Source of the DNA: Thioalbus denitrificans
GTDB taxonomy: Bacteria > Pseudomonadota > Gammaproteobacteria > DSM-26407
DNA length: 64,000 nucleotides
Assembly: GCF_003337735.1 (NCBI RefSeq)
Contig: NZ_QPJY01000001.1
Span: 784,175 to 848,174 of the forward strand
Direction of reading: 5' to 3'
The notes under the pieces are model-generated. The model saw only the letters and a program-made list of their open reading frames with translations, made no database searches and was not told the DNA's origin. The translations under genes were made by a program, and so were the position numbers. The stretch's first letter is position 1. Each line of letters opens with the position of its first letter. Of this stretch, positions 42,510-51,847 are shown in pieces.

Positions 42510-43114
42510 CCATGGATCGGCAGGATGCGGAAACCACCCTGGATCTCATCCGCCACGGCGAGCCCGAGGGCGGGACCCGCCTGCGCGGCTGGCGGGACGA
42601 TCCCCTGAGCGCCCGGGGCTGGGAGCAGATGTGGGGCACGGTGGGAGAAGCGAATTCCTGGGACGTCATCGTCACCTCGCCCCTATCGCGCTGCGCGGCC
42701 TTCGCCGCGGCCCTGGGGGAGCGGCACGGGCTGCCGGTGGAGATCGAGCCCCGGCTGCGCGAGGTGGGGTTCGGTGACTGGGAGGGACGCATACCCGGCG
42801 AGCTCTATGACGAGGATCCGGACGGGGTGATGGGCTTCTGGACCGATCCCGTCGGTCACCCGGCGCCCGGCGGCGAACCCATCGAGGCCTTTGGTGAGCG
42901 GGTACAGGCGGCCTGGTCCGAGCTGCTGGAGCGGCATGGGGAGCGGCACCTGCTGCTGGTGACCCACGGCGGCGTGATCCGGGTTCTGCTGGGCGGGGTG
43001 CTGGGTGCGCCGCTCTCCCACCTGTTCCGGCTCGAGGTGCCCTATGCCGGGCTCAGCCGGGTACGGGTCAGCGGCGGCCTGCCGCGGGTGGTGTTCCACG
43101 GCGGGCGCCCCTGA
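42506..43114 (+). CDS. cobC: Alpha-ribazole-5'-phosphate phosphatase (CobC, histidine phosphatase)
   Basis: A 202-residue member of the phosphoglycerate mutase family. The catalytic RHG is in [17 protein letters not shown]; the family Glu is in [11 protein letters not shown] and the second His in [11 protein letters not shown]. The location between cobT and cobS supports dephosphorylation of alpha-ribazole phosphate or adenosylcobalamin 5'-phosphate. The GTG at 42506 overlaps the cobT stop; an ATG at 42512 is the alternative. A paralogue is at 30485-31105. Confidence 0.9.
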   Translation: MTMDRQDAETTLDLIRHGEPEGGTRLRGWRDDPLSARGWEQMWGTVGEANSWDVIVTSPLSRCAAFAAALGERHGLPVEIEPRLREVGFGDWEGRIPGELYDEDPDGVMGFWTDPVGHPAPGGEPIEAFGERVQAAWSELLERHGERHLLLVTHGGVIRVLLGGVLGAPLSHLFRLEVPYAGLSRVRVSGGLPRVVFHGGRP

Positions 43115-43845
43115 TGGGACGGCTGCTGCTGGCGCTGCAGTTCCTGACCCGGCTGCCGGTCCGGGCACCCTGGCCGGGGAGCCCCGGCGAGCGGGCCGCC
43201 GCCGTGCCCTTCTACCCGCTGGTGGGGCTGTTGCTGGGCCTGCTGCTGGCCGCGCTCCACGGGACGCTCGGCGCCACCGATCCCGGTGTCCAGGCGGCAC
43301 TCCTGCTGGCCGCCTGGGTGCTTCTCACCGGCGCCCTGCACCTGGACGGCCTGGCCGATACGGTGGACGCCTGGGTGGGCGGTCAGGGCGACCGGGCGCG
43401 CACCCTGGCCATCATGAAGGATTCCCGCACCGGTCCCATGGGCGCGACCGCGCTGGGGGTGGTGCTGCTGGCCAAGTTCGCTGCGCTGCAGGCGCTTCTC
43501 GGTGCCGGGAGCTGGGGCGCGGTGGTGCTGGCGCCGGTGGCGGGCCGGGCGCTGCTGGTGGCGGTGCTGCTGTGGCTGCCCTATGTGCGGCCCGGCGGGC
43601 TCGGCGCGGAGCTCGCCGGGCACCTGCCGCGGGAGACGGCCCGGGTGGCCGTGGGTGTGGCGGCCGCCGCGCTGCTATTGGCGGGGTTCGCCGGGCTGTG
43701 GATGCTGGTGGCGGCCACGGCGGTGTTCCTGGGCGCGCGCGCCGCGCTCCTGAGCCGTCTCGGCGGCACCACCGGTGATACGGCCGGGGCCCTGTGCGAA
43801 ATCGGCGAGGCGGCGGTCCTGCTGGCCGCCGCGATGGCGCTGTGA
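43114..43845 (+). CDS. cobS: Adenosylcobinamide-GDP ribazoletransferase (cobalamin synthase)
   Basis: A 243-residue integral membrane enzyme that joins AdoCbi-GDP and alpha-ribazole (phosphate). [10 protein letters not shown] opens the protein and [50 protein letters not shown] holds the conserved acidic DGxAD..D motif and KDSRxGPMG. About six membrane helices. The start overlaps the cobC stop (TGATG) and the stop overlaps the GTG of cbiB. Confidence 0.96.
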   Translation: MGRLLLALQFLTRLPVRAPWPGSPGERAAAVPFYPLVGLLLGLLLAALHGTLGATDPGVQAALLLAAWVLLTGALHLDGLADTVDAWVGGQGDRARTLAIMKDSRTGPMGATALGVVLLAKFAALQALLGAGSWGAVVLAPVAGRALLVAVLLWLPYVRPGGLGAELAGHLPRETARVAVGVAAAALLLAGFAGLWMLVAATAVFLGARAALLSRLGGTTGDTAGALCEIGEAAVLLAAAMAL

Positions 43846-44786
43846 TCCCGGCGCCGCTGGCGGCGGCGGGGGTCTGTGCCGCCGCCGTGCTGCTGGACCG
43901 GTTCCTGGGCGAGCCGCGGCGCGGGCACCCGCTGGTGGGGTTCGGGCGCCTGGCGGCGGCCATCGAGCGGCGGTTCAATCCCGCCGACTGCCGCGATTCG
44001 CCCCGCGCCCGGACTGCAGGACTGGCGGCGGTTTTCCTGCTGGTGGCGCCCTTCACCCTGCTGGCGGGGCTCGCCGCGCGGGGTGCGGCGGCACCGCTGG
44101 TCGAGGCGCTGCTGCTCTACCTCGCCATCGGCGCCCGCAGCCTGGCCGAGCATGCCCGGGCCGTCGCCACGCCGCTGGCCGCCGGCGACCTGCCCGCCGC
44201 CCGCGCCCGGGTGGCCTGGCTGGTGAGCCGGGAGACAGAGGGTCTGGAGGAAGGGGAGGTGGCCGCGGCGGCCACGGAGTCGGTGCTGGAGAACGGCGCC
44301 GACGCGGTCTTCGCCCCCCTGTTCTGGTACCTGCTGGCCGGCGCCCCGGGGGTGGTGCTGCACCGGCTCGTCAACACCCTGGACGCCATGTGGGGCTACC
44401 GCACCGGGCGCTACCGCCGCTTCGGCTGGGCCGCGGCGCGGCTGGACGACGGCCTCGGCTGGCTGCCGGCCCGCGCCACGGCCCTGACCTACACCGTGCT
44501 CGGGCATGCCCGCACCGCGCTGGCCTGCTGGCGCTGGCAGGCGCCGGCCTGGGAGAGCCCCAACGCCGGGCCGGTGATGGCCGCCGGGGCCGGTGCGCTG
44601 CGGGTGCGCCTCGGCGGTGCGGCCAGTTACCACGGCGAGCGCCGCGTGCGGCCGCGGCTCGGGGCTGGGGAGCCGCCGCGGGCGGCGGACATCGGCCGGG
44701 CCCTGGCGCTGGTGCGGCACGGGATATGGCTGTGGCTGGCCGTGATCCTCGCTGTGGCGTTGGCCGGGGGAGCGGCCGGTGCTTGA
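43842..44786 (+). CDS. cbiB: Adenosylcobinamide-phosphate synthase CbiB/CobD
   Basis: A 314-residue membrane protein that attaches aminopropanol phosphate to adenosylcobyric acid. Typical parts are [66 protein letters not shown] and [27 protein letters not shown] take the GTG at 43842, which overlaps the cobS stop, rather than an earlier in-frame ATG. Its end overlaps the decarboxylase gene by eight bases. In Pseudomonas-type naming this gene is cobD. Confidence 0.94.
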   Translation: MIPAPLAAAGVCAAAVLLDRFLGEPRRGHPLVGFGRLAAAIERRFNPADCRDSPRARTAGLAAVFLLVAPFTLLAGLAARGAAAPLVEALLLYLAIGARSLAEHARAVATPLAAGDLPAARARVAWLVSRETEGLEEGEVAAAATESVLENGADAVFAPLFWYLLAGAPGVVLHRLVNTLDAMWGYRTGRYRRFGWAAARLDDGLGWLPARATALTYTVLGHARTALACWRWQAPAWESPNAGPVMAAGAGALRVRLGGAASYHGERRVRPRLGAGEPPRAADIGRALALVRHGIWLWLAVILAVALAGGAAGA

Positions 44787-45756
44787 GCACGGCGGCCGGG
44801 TACGGGCCGCGGCACGCCGCCACGGGATTCCGGCGCGGGAGTGGCTCGATCTCTCCACCGGCATCAACCCGTGGGGCTACCCGGTGCCGCCGCCACCGGC
44901 GGAGGCGTGGGGCCGGCTGCCGGAGGAGGATGACCTCGAGGCGGTGGCGGCGTCCTGCTACGGCGGCGGCCCGTTGCTGGCGGTGCCCGGCACCCAGGCG
45001 GCCATCCAGCTGTTGCCGCGGCTGCGCCAACCCGGGCGGGTGGCGGTGCTGGCACCGGGCTATGCCGAACATGCCCGGGCCTGGGCCGGGGCGGGCCACC
45101 GGGTGGAGCCGGTGGCCGTCGGCGGGATCGAGGCGGCGTGCGCGCACGTCGAAGTGGCGGTCCTCTGCCGCCCCAACAACCCGGACGGGTTCCTGGCCGG
45201 GCGCGAGGCGCTGCTGGCGTGGGCCGGACGCCTGGCGCACCACGGCGGCTGGCTGGTGGTGGACGAGGCGTTCATGGATCTCCAGCCCGGGGAGAGCCTG
45301 ATCCCGATGGGACCCCGGCCGGGGCTGGTGGTGCTGCGCTCGCCGGGCAAGTTCTTCGGCCTGGCCGGGGCGCGGCTCGGCTTCGTCCACGCCGAAGCGG
45401 AACTGCTGGCCCGGCTCGCCGAGAGCCTGGGGCCCTGGGCGGTGAGCGGCCCGGCCCGCTGGGCCGGGCGCCACGCGCTCGCCGATGCCGCCTGGCAGGA
45501 GCGGATGCGGGCCCGCCTGTCCGCCGCCGGTGCGCGGCTGGCGGCCCTGCTCGCGCGCCACGGCCTGGCGCCGGAGGGCGGCACGCCCCTGTTCCAGTGG
45601 CTGCGCCATCCCGAGGCCGCGGCCATCGCCGAGGCGCTCGCCCGCCGCGCCATCCTCGTGCGCCACTTCCCCGACCACCACGGCCTGCGCTTCGGCCTGC
45701 CCGGCGACGAACCCGGCTGGCAACGCCTCGAAGCGGCCCTGGGTGATGTAACCTGA
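44779..45756 (+). CDS. cobD: L-threonine-O-3-phosphate decarboxylase (aminotransferase class I fold)
   Basis: A 325-residue PLP enzyme that supplies (R)-1-amino-2-propanol phosphate to Cbi[16 protein letters not shown] is the characteristic N-terminus. [31 protein letters not shown] and the PLP lysine in [17 protein letters not shown] follow. This is cobD in Salmonella nomenclature and cobC in Pseudomonas nomenclature. The start is a GTG inside the end of cbiB. The pathway position (decarboxylase beside CbiB) is standard. Confidence 0.93.
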   Translation: MLEHGGRVRAAARRHGIPAREWLDLSTGINPWGYPVPPPPAEAWGRLPEEDDLEAVAASCYGGGPLLAVPGTQAAIQLLPRLRQPGRVAVLAPGYAEHARAWAGAGHRVEPVAVGGIEAACAHVEVAVLCRPNNPDGFLAGREALLAWAGRLAHHGGWLVVDEAFMDLQPGESLIPMGPRPGLVVLRSPGKFFGLAGARLGFVHAEAELLARLAESLGPWAVSGPARWAGRHALADAAWQERMRARLSAAGARLAALLARHGLAPEGGTPLFQWLRHPEAAAIAEALARRAILVRHFPDHHGLRFGLPGDEPGWQRLEAALGDVT

Positions 45757-45775
45757 TGAATGGAAGAATATTTTA

Positions 45776-45990
45776 TTATCCGCGGATTACGCAGATTACG
45801 CAGATTACGCAGATTACGCAGATTGAGCGAGTATTGCGTGGAGTCCTTTATGGATCTTGCGGCTTCTCCTTTCATGCAGGCCCCGAAAGGCTGGCTTGGG
45901 AGCCGCAAACAGAGCACCTGAATAAAAATCTGCGTAATCTGCGTAATCTGCGGACAAAACTTCTTTTCGTCTTTTATCCTGTCTAATCAG
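45776..45990. repeat. Hairpin element with ATTACGCAG-word arms of unequal length
   Basis: The left arm 45776-45824 has about five ATTACGCAG units (TTATCCGCGGATTACGCAG...). The right arm 45925-45954 has about three. The centre of about 100 bases lacks a gene. An AATCCTGT-type fragment (TTATCCTGTCTAAT, 45974-45987) at the right edge resembles the end of the element at 38505. It fills the convergent space between cobD and cobQ. Confidence 0.88.
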
Positions 45991-47467
45991 TTCTTCTGTA
46001 CGGCATCCCGGTGAGGGCGAACAGGCGGTCGAGATCGAGGTGGGCCTCGGCGGTGTCGGCGAGGCGCTCGATGGCGGCTTCGCGCAGGGCGCGGTAGTCG
46101 GTCTCTTGCGGCGCATCGAGGCCGGCCCAGCGGAGCAGGGCGGCGCCGGCGGCGGGTTCCTCGAACAGGCCGTGGAGATAGGTGCCGAGGATCTGCCCGT
46201 CGGAGGAGAGGGCGCCGTCCGTGCCGCCGCCGTCGAGATGGACGGCCGGTCGCCCCAGCGCCTCCCCGCGGGTCACGCCCTGGTGGATCTCGTAGCCGCT
46301 CACCGGCGGGGCGCCCGGCAGGGCGAGCCGGCCGCGCACCCGGGCCAGGCGCTTTTCCGCCGCCAGGGTGGTCTGCAGGGCCAGCAGGCCTAGTCCCGGC
46401 TGGCTGCCGGGCTCGCCCTCCAGCCCCTGGGGGTCGTGCAGGACGGCGCCCAGCATCTGGAAGCCGCCGCAGATGCCGATGAGCCGGCCGCCGTAGCGCA
46501 GGTGGCGCTGCAGGGCGCGCTCCCAGCCCTGGGCCCGGAGCCAGCGGAGATCGGCCTGCACGCTCTTGGAGCCGGGGAGGACGACCAGGTCCGCCGGCGG
46601 CGGCGTCCGGCCCGGTCCCACCCATTCGAGCCGGACCCGGGGGTGCAGCCGCAGGGGATCGAGATCGGTGTGGTTGCTGATGCGCGGCAGCGCCGGCACC
46701 GCCACCCGCAGGGCGTCCGCCGCCGCATCCGTGGCGGCCGGACGGGCCAGGCTGTCCTCCGCCTCCAGGTGCAGCCCCTGCAGGTAGGGCAGGACGCCGA
46801 ACACCGGTTTTCCGGTCTCCGCCTCCAGCCACCGGAGGCCCGGTTCCAGCAGGGCGGGATCGCCGCGGAAGCGGTTGATGACGAAACCGGCGATGCGCGC
46901 CCGTTCGCTCGCCGAGAGCAGCTGCAGGGTGCCGACGATCTGGGCGAAGACGCCGCCGCGGTCGATGTCCGCCACCAGCACCACCGGGCAGTCCACCGCC
47001 TCGGCGAAGCCCATGTTGGCGATGTCGCCCCGGCGCAGGTTGACCTCCGCCGGGCTGCCCGCGCCCTCTGCCACCAGCGCCTCGAACCCGGCGCCGAGAC
47101 GGGCGTGGGATTCCAGCACCGCGCTGCGGGCAAGGCGCTTGTAGTCGTGGTAGGCGGCGGCCTCGAGGTTGGCATGAACCGCCCGGCCGTGGATGATCAC
47201 CTGGCAGCCGCGCTCGGTGTTGGGTTTCAGCAGCACCGGGTTCATGTCCGTCAGCGGCGCCAGGCCCGCGGCCTGGGCCTGCACCGCCTGGGCCCGGCCG
47301 ATTTCGCCGCCGTCGGCGGTCACCGCGCTGTTGAGCGCCATGTTCTGGGGTTTGAACGGACAGACCCGCACGCCGCGGCGGGCCAGCACCCGGCACAGCG
47401 CCGTCACCAGCAGGCTCTTGCCGGCGTCGGAACTGGTGCCCTGGACCATCAAGGTAGGAGTTTTCAT
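45983..47467 (-). CDS. cobQ: Cobyric acid synthase (glutamine-hydrolysing)
   Basis: A 494-residue amidotransferase that converts adenosylcobyrinic a,c-diamide to cobyric acid (four amidations). The N-terminal dethiobiotin-synthetase-like domain has [21 protein letters not shown]. The C-terminal glutaminase domain has the nucleophile Cys in [11 protein letters not shown] and the His in [23 protein letters not shown] and [16 protein letters not shown] are family blocks. The ATG at 47467 gives the usual N-terminus. It is head-to-head with btuF, with two bases between the start codons. Confidence 0.96.
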   Translation of the reverse strand: MKTPTLMVQGTSSDAGKSLLVTALCRVLARRGVRVCPFKPQNMALNSAVTADGGEIGRAQAVQAQAAGLAPLTDMNPVLLKPNTERGCQVIIHGRAVHANLEAAAYHDYKRLARSAVLESHARLGAGFEALVAEGAGSPAEVNLRRGDIANMGFAEAVDCPVVLVADIDRGGVFAQIVGTLQLLSASERARIAGFVINRFRGDPALLEPGLRWLEAETGKPVFGVLPYLQGLHLEAEDSLARPAATDAAADALRVAVPALPRISNHTDLDPLRLHPRVRLEWVGPGRTPPPADLVVLPGSKSVQADLRWLRAQGWERALQRHLRYGGRLIGICGGFQMLGAVLHDPQGLEGEPGSQPGLGLLALQTTLAAEKRLARVRGRLALPGAPPVSGYEIHQGVTRGEALGRPAVHLDGGGTDGALSSDGQILGTYLHGLFEEPAAGAALLRWAGLDAPQETDYRALREAAIERLADTAEAHLDLDRLFALTGMPYRRTD

Positions 47468-47469
47468 CG

Positions 47470-48360
47470 ATGTCTGAACTCTGGCGCCTGCTGGCGCTGC
47501 TGCTGATCCTGTGGTTGCAGTCGGCCGCCGCCGCGGCGGTGGCGGTGGTCGACGACAGCGGTGCGCGGGTGGCATTGCCGGAGCCGGCGCGGCGCATCGT
47601 CAGCCTTGCCCCCCATGCCACCGAACTCCTGCTCGCCGCCGGCGCCGGAGGGCGGGTGGTGGGCGTGGTGAGCCACAGCGACTACCCCGCCGCGGCCCGC
47701 GCCCTTCCGCAGGTGGGCGGCTACGAGCGCCTCGACCTGGAGGCGATTCTCGGCCTGGCGCCGGACCTCGTGGTGGCCTGGGAGAGCGGCAATCCCGGCG
47801 CGGAAGTGGAGCGGCTGCGCGCCCTCGGGATCCCCGTCTACGTGACCGAGCTGCGCCGGCTTGAGGACATTCCCGCCACGCTGGAGCGGATCGGCATCCT
47901 CGCCGGCACCCCCGGCGAGGCCGGCACCGCGGCCGCGGCGTTCCGTGACGGCGTGGAGGCGCTCCGCCGCCGCTATGCCGGCCGCTCGCCGGTGCGGGTG
48001 TTCTACCAGATCTGGGACAGCCCGCTGATGACCGTGGGTGGCGATCACCTCATCACCTCGGTCATCGCACTGTGCGGCGGCCGCAACATCTTCGCCGACC
48101 AGGCGGCGCTGGCGCCAGCGGTGGACGTGGAGTCGGTGCTGGTGCGCGATCCGGAGGCCATCGTGGCCAGCGGGATGGCCGCGGAGCGCCCGGAGTGGCT
48201 CGATGGCTGGCGGCGCTGGCCGGGGCTCGGCGCGGTGCGCGAAGAGGCGCTGTTCCTCATCCATCCCGATCTCATCCAGCGCCCCACGCCGCGCATCCTG
48301 GAGGGTGCCGAACAGCTGTGCGCGGACCTCGACCGGGTGCGTGCCCGCCGTGGCGAGTGA
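47470..48360 (+). CDS. btuF: Cobalamin-binding periplasmic protein (BtuF-like)
   Basis: A 296-residue ABC-transporter solute-binding protein of the helical-backbone metal/B12 class. The signal peptide spans residues 1-22 ([16 protein letters not shown]). [53 protein letters not shown] and [27 protein letters not shown] are typical. GGAG at 47457-47460, inside the first codons of cobQ, serves as its ribosome site. No btuC/btuD permease or ATPase is in the window. Context with cobQ, tonB and btuB supports B12 or corrinoid uptake. Confidence 0.9.
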   Translation: MSELWRLLALLLILWLQSAAAAAVAVVDDSGARVALPEPARRIVSLAPHATELLLAAGAGGRVVGVVSHSDYPAAARALPQVGGYERLDLEAILGLAPDLVVAWESGNPGAEVERLRALGIPVYVTELRRLEDIPATLERIGILAGTPGEAGTAAAAFRDGVEALRRRYAGRSPVRVFYQIWDSPLMTVGGDHLITSVIALCGGRNIFADQAALAPAVDVESVLVRDPEAIVASGMAAERPEWLDGWRRWPGLGAVREEALFLIHPDLIQRPTPRILEGAEQLCADLDRVRARRGE

Positions 48361-48376
48361 TGCAATGAACTCTCAG

Positions 48377-48493
48377 CCGTAGGATGGGCAAGGCGCAGCG
48401 TGCCCATCTCCCATGCGGAACGGGTGATGGGCGCGTCGCTACGCTCCTTCGCCCATCCTGCGACTTGGCGTTCCTGGCGCCTTGGCGGTGAAT
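48377..48493. repeat. GATGGGC inverted-repeat element (copy 4) plus GCCAAGG arm
   Basis: The left arm GTAGGATGGGCAAGGCGCAG... (from 48379) pairs with ...CCTTCGCCCATCCTGC ending about 48462. A GCCAAGGC-word arm ending GGTGAA follows at 48464-48493, the same composite as at 16911-17032. It lies between the convergent btuF and tonB genes. Confidence 0.85.
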
Positions 48494-48512
48494 CCCCTCG
48501 CGGCGGTGTGTC

Positions 48513-49337
48513 TCACCCCTCCGAGAGGCGGTAGATGACCGGGAGGGTGAGATCCAGGGGCGTGCCGGGACGCCGGCCATCCGCCAGCGCCACCGCCGCC
48601 ACCCGCAGCAGGGCGTCGCGGGCGGCGCTGTCGAGCAGGCCGAAGCCGGAGCTGTTCGCCACCTTCACATTCCCGATGCGCCCGTCGGCGTCCACCCGGA
48701 ATGCCAGCACCACCTCTCCCTCCCAGCCGCGGCGGCGCGCCAGCACCGGGTAGCGGAATTCGCCGGCCAGGCGCAGGCGGATGATCCGGCGCACCTCGGC
48801 GGCGAGACCGGGCGCCGGTCCGGGGCCGGCCGGGCCGGCGGCGGTGGGAAGGATCGGCGCCGGTGCCGTTGGGGCGCCGGGCGTGGCCTCTGCCGCCCGG
48901 GTCCCGGCCGGCGGGGGAGGCGCCTGCTGTCCGGCGGTGCGCGTCGATGCCGCTGACCGGGGGCGGGCGGGAGCCGTGGTGCTGCGGGCGGCTCCGGTTT
49001 CGGGGCGCGTTTCCGGTATCCGGGCGGTCCTTGGTTCCGGCATCCGTGGCGGCGTCTCCACACGGGAGGAGGGAGCGGGTCGGGGTGGTTCCGGAGTGGA
49101 TATCCGTGGGGCCGGTTCCGGTTTCGCCACTACCGGCGTCGTGGCTGGTCGCGGCGCCGGACGGGTGAGCTCCACCCTGAGCACGGGGGTGGCGCTGCTT
49201 CCGGGAAGCGGTGCCGGCCCGGCGGGCAGCAGGGCGAGGACGGCGGCATGGAGCGCCAGGGACACGCCCACCGCCAGCGCCACGCCGGGGCGAGGCGCTG
49301 CGTCGAAGTGGGCGGATCCCATGGCGAAGGCCATCAC
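48513..49337 (-). CDS. tonB: Energy transducer TonB
   Basis: A TonB-family protein of about 274 residues. An N-terminal membrane anchor (VALAVGVSLALHAAVLALL, about 23-41) is followed by a long Pro/Ala/Thr-rich periplasmic spacer. The C-terminal TonB domain has LRLAGEFRYPVLARRRGWEGEVVLAFRVDADGRIGNVKVANSSG. It couples the proton-motive force (via ExbB/ExbD, not in this window) to outer-membrane receptors. The start overlaps the btuB stop by four bases, so it appears dedicated to B12 uptake and shares the riboswitch-controlled transcript. Confidence 0.93.
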   Translation of the reverse strand: MMAFAMGSAHFDAAPRPGVALAVGVSLALHAAVLALLPAGPAPLPGSSATPVLRVELTRPAPRPATTPVVAKPEPAPRISTPEPPRPAPSSRVETPPRMPEPRTARIPETRPETGAARSTTAPARPRSAASTRTAGQQAPPPPAGTRAAEATPGAPTAPAPILPTAAGPAGPGPAPGLAAEVRRIIRLRLAGEFRYPVLARRRGWEGEVVLAFRVDADGRIGNVKVANSSGFGLLDSAARDALLRVAAVALADGRRPGTPLDLTLPVIYRLSEG

Positions 49338-51160
49338 TCGGTCCGGTAGGCCACGGAGAGGAACAACTCGCGCCCCGCCGTGTTGTAGTTGGCCGCGCTC
49401 TCGTAGCTCTGGTCGAACAGGTTCTTCACCTGGCCGCTGAGCCGCCAGTGCCGGGCCAGGGCGTAGTCCGCATGCAGGTCCACGCGCCCATAGCCGGCGA
49501 TGCGCCGGGTGTTGGCCCGATCGTCCCAGCGGCCGGACTGGGCGATGAAGCTTCCCCCCAGGCGCCAGCGGGCCAGGTCGCGGTCCAGATCCAGGCGCAG
49601 GGTGCGCGGGGCGCGGCGCGGCAGTTCGTTGCCGGTGTCGGAATCCTCCGCGTCGAGGAGGGTCAACGCGGCCGCGGCATTCCAGTCTCCGAGGCGGGTG
49701 CGGGCGGTGGCTTCCAGGCCGTCGATGCGGGCGCGGCGCAGGTTGGACGGCTGCCAGATGTCGTTGAGCCAGTCCGTGTCGTCACAGTTCACCGCGCAGG
49801 CCCAGTCGATGAGGTTGTCCACCTCCGTGCGGTAGGCGCGCAGGCTCCAGGCGACGGCGCCGCTGCCGTGTGACAGGCCCAGTTCCCAGGTGGCCGACTC
49901 CTCCGGATCCAGGTCGGGGTTGCCGGAATAGGGGTAGTAGAGATCGTTGAAGGTGGGAGCGCGGAAGGCGGTGCCGTAGCCGGCGGTGGCGCGCAGCCCC
50001 CAGGGCAGGTCGAGACCGGCATCGAGGCTGCCGGTGGTGTGGCCGCCGAAGCCGTCGTAGCGGTCGTGGCGCAGGCCCAGCACGAAATCGTAACCCTCGC
50101 CCAGGTACTGGTACTCCACGAAGCCGGCGCGGTCGTCGCGGCGGTCCTCGGCGTAGTCGGTGCTGCCCTCCACGGCATCGCGCAGGAAGTCGAGCCCCAG
50201 GGTGAGCAGCGCACGCTCGGACAGTGTCAGGTCGTTCTGCCAGCCGAGCTGGGTGCGACGGGTCTCGTAACGGTCGCGGAAGGCGCCATCGAGATACTCC
50301 TTCGATTCGTCGCGGCTCTGGCCGGCGCTGAGCGACACCCGCCAGCGGTCCAGCGGGCTGAAGGCGAATTTCCCCCCGAGGCTCTGCTCAACGAAGTCGT
50401 TCTCGTTGGTCCAGCTGCCGTCGTAGTCGTTCTTTCCCCCGGCGCGCAGAAGGTGGGCCTCCACCTCGGCCCCGCCACTGAACCGGTGGCTGATGCGGGC
50501 GGAGAGGGAAGTGTTGCGATAGCCGTCGCGGTCCGGCTCCGCGCCTTTCAGGGCATCGAAACCCTCGGTCCGTTCGTGGGCGGCGGCAAGGCTCCAGCGG
50601 GTCCCGTCCGCTCCTCCCGAGATCCCGGCGCTGAGGTTGCGGGTGTCGTGACTGCCGGCCCCGGCCCGGGCCTCGGCCCGGAAGCCCTCGCTCCCGCGGC
50701 GGGTGAAGATCTGGACCACTCCGCCGATGGCGTCGGAGCCGTAGAGATGGGAGCGCGGACCGCGCACCACCTCGATGCGCTCGATCTGGTCCACCGGGAT
50801 GAACTGCCAGGCCACCTGTCCGAGGGTGGCAGAACCCATGCGTACCCCGTCCACCAGCAGCAGTACATGGCCGGACTCGGTGCCGCGCAGGTAGAGGCTG
50901 GCGGTCTTGCCGGCGCCGCCAGCCACCGTGAAGTCGACTCCCGGCAGGCCGGAGAGCAGCTGCGGTAGATCCCGTGGCTGGCGCCGTTCGATCTCCTCGC
51001 GGGTGATGACGGTTACCGCGGCGAGGGTGTCGTCGGCGGTCTGGGCGGTGCGGGTGGCGGTGACGACCACGGCGTCCAGTGGTTGGGATTCGTTGGCGAT
51101 CGCCGGCAGGCTCGCCAGCAGCAGGGCTCCGGCGAGGGGCCGGCTGAGGGGAAGAGGCAT
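49334..51160 (-). CDS. btuB: TonB-dependent vitamin B12 receptor
   Basis: A 608-residue outer-membrane receptor. It has a signal peptide (1-22), a TonB box region (LDAVVVTATRT, about 28-38), a plug domain (LPQLLSGLPGVDFTVAGGAGKTASLYLRG..., about 62-150) and a 22-strand barrel ending in an aromatic-rich strand (LFLSVAYRTE). The specific resemblance to BtuB and the cobalamin riboswitch upstream make B12 the likely substrate. It forms a two-gene operon with tonB. Confidence 0.94.
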   Translation of the reverse strand: MPLPLSRPLAGALLLASLPAIANESQPLDAVVVTATRTAQTADDTLAAVTVITREEIERRQPRDLPQLLSGLPGVDFTVAGGAGKTASLYLRGTESGHVLLLVDGVRMGSATLGQVAWQFIPVDQIERIEVVRGPRSHLYGSDAIGGVVQIFTRRGSEGFRAEARAGAGSHDTRNLSAGISGGADGTRWSLAAAHERTEGFDALKGAEPDRDGYRNTSLSARISHRFSGGAEVEAHLLRAGGKNDYDGSWTNENDFVEQSLGGKFAFSPLDRWRVSLSAGQSRDESKEYLDGAFRDRYETRRTQLGWQNDLTLSERALLTLGLDFLRDAVEGSTDYAEDRRDDRAGFVEYQYLGEGYDFVLGLRHDRYDGFGGHTTGSLDAGLDLPWGLRATAGYGTAFRAPTFNDLYYPYSGNPDLDPEESATWELGLSHGSGAVAWSLRAYRTEVDNLIDWACAVNCDDTDWLNDIWQPSNLRRARIDGLEATARTRLGDWNAAAALTLLDAEDSDTGNELPRRAPRTLRLDLDRDLARWRLGGSFIAQSGRWDDRANTRRIAGYGRVDLHADYALARHWRLSGQVKNLFDQSYESAANYNTAGRELFLSVAYRTE

Positions 51161-51283
51161 GATTCGCTCCAGTCAGTGCGCGCACCCGCGCAACTTGGTC
51201 GTTGCGGTGCGGCGGAGGAGCGACGGGATGGATGCTGCGGTCCCGCGACGGTCCGCCCCCCGCGGCACCAGCCAGGTTCACCT

Positions 51284-51479
51284 CCAGGCCGGTCTCCGGG
51301 CTGATGAGTGGCGGACTCCTGGAGTCCGCCCGGGCGGGCGCCTTCCCGTGCCGCGGCACAGTGGCATGATGCCCGCCCTCCACTCAAACACCGTTGCGGG
51401 GGCAGCGCTGGATTGACCGCCGGGGCGGGGTACCAGCTTCCCGTTTCATTCCTCGGACGAGCGTCCTCGGAACACCTGG
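51284..51479 (-). promoter_or_regulatory. Cobalamin riboswitch upstream of btuB
   Basis: Read on the reverse strand, the conserved blocks occur in order. They are AGGTGTTCC, AACGGGAAGCTGGT, CAATCCAGCGCTGCCCCCGC followed by AACGGT, GCCACTG, CGGGAAGGCG, GAGTCCGCCACTCATC and the B12 box AGCCCGGAGACCGGCC. Spacing is normal for the AdoCbl/cobalamin class. The 120 bases between it and the btuB ATG hold possible expression-platform stems (for example CGCAAC/GTTGCG near 51190-51215), consistent with translational control. Adenosylcobalamin should repress btuB-tonB. Confidence 0.93.
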
Positions 51480-51550
51480 TAGGAAGGGGTGAATTCTCGG
51501 CCCCGGCGGCGCCGGCGTCAAGCCGCACTTTCCGGTCACACGGGATTGTG

Positions 51551-51827
51551 TTCACCACGAAGGCACGAAGGACACGAAGAGAACAAGGACTAAAAGACTT
51601 GACCGCAGATTTCGCTGATTTACGTTGATTTTTCCGTCCATCACCGGATTGCACGCTGACAATCCTGGTTGCGGTGTTAACAATCGAAAGTGCCGTCGGC
51701 TGGAAACTGGCACTCATGGATTATTCGCGCAACCATCATCCGGGCACGAACAATCTGTGTTAATCAGCGAAATCTGCGGTTAACTGCCTTTTGTGTCGTC
51801 TTCGCGTCCTTCGTGCCTTCGTGGTGA
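51551..51827. repeat. Nested hairpin element (type A-B ... B'-A')
   Basis: Outer arms 51551-51584 (TTCACCACGAAGGCACGAAG...) and 51800-51827. Inner arms 51600-51632 and 51751-51784 share the private variant CCGCAGATTTCGCTGATT with its inverse. The centre is about 118 bases. No gene is supported between the riboswitch and 51840. Confidence 0.9.
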
Positions 51828-51847
51828 ATCCCATGTGGCGTACCCGG

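Noticed and set aside
45776-45824. CRISPR-like repeat
   Set aside because: Nine-base words directly abut without spacers; it is one arm of an inverted repeat.
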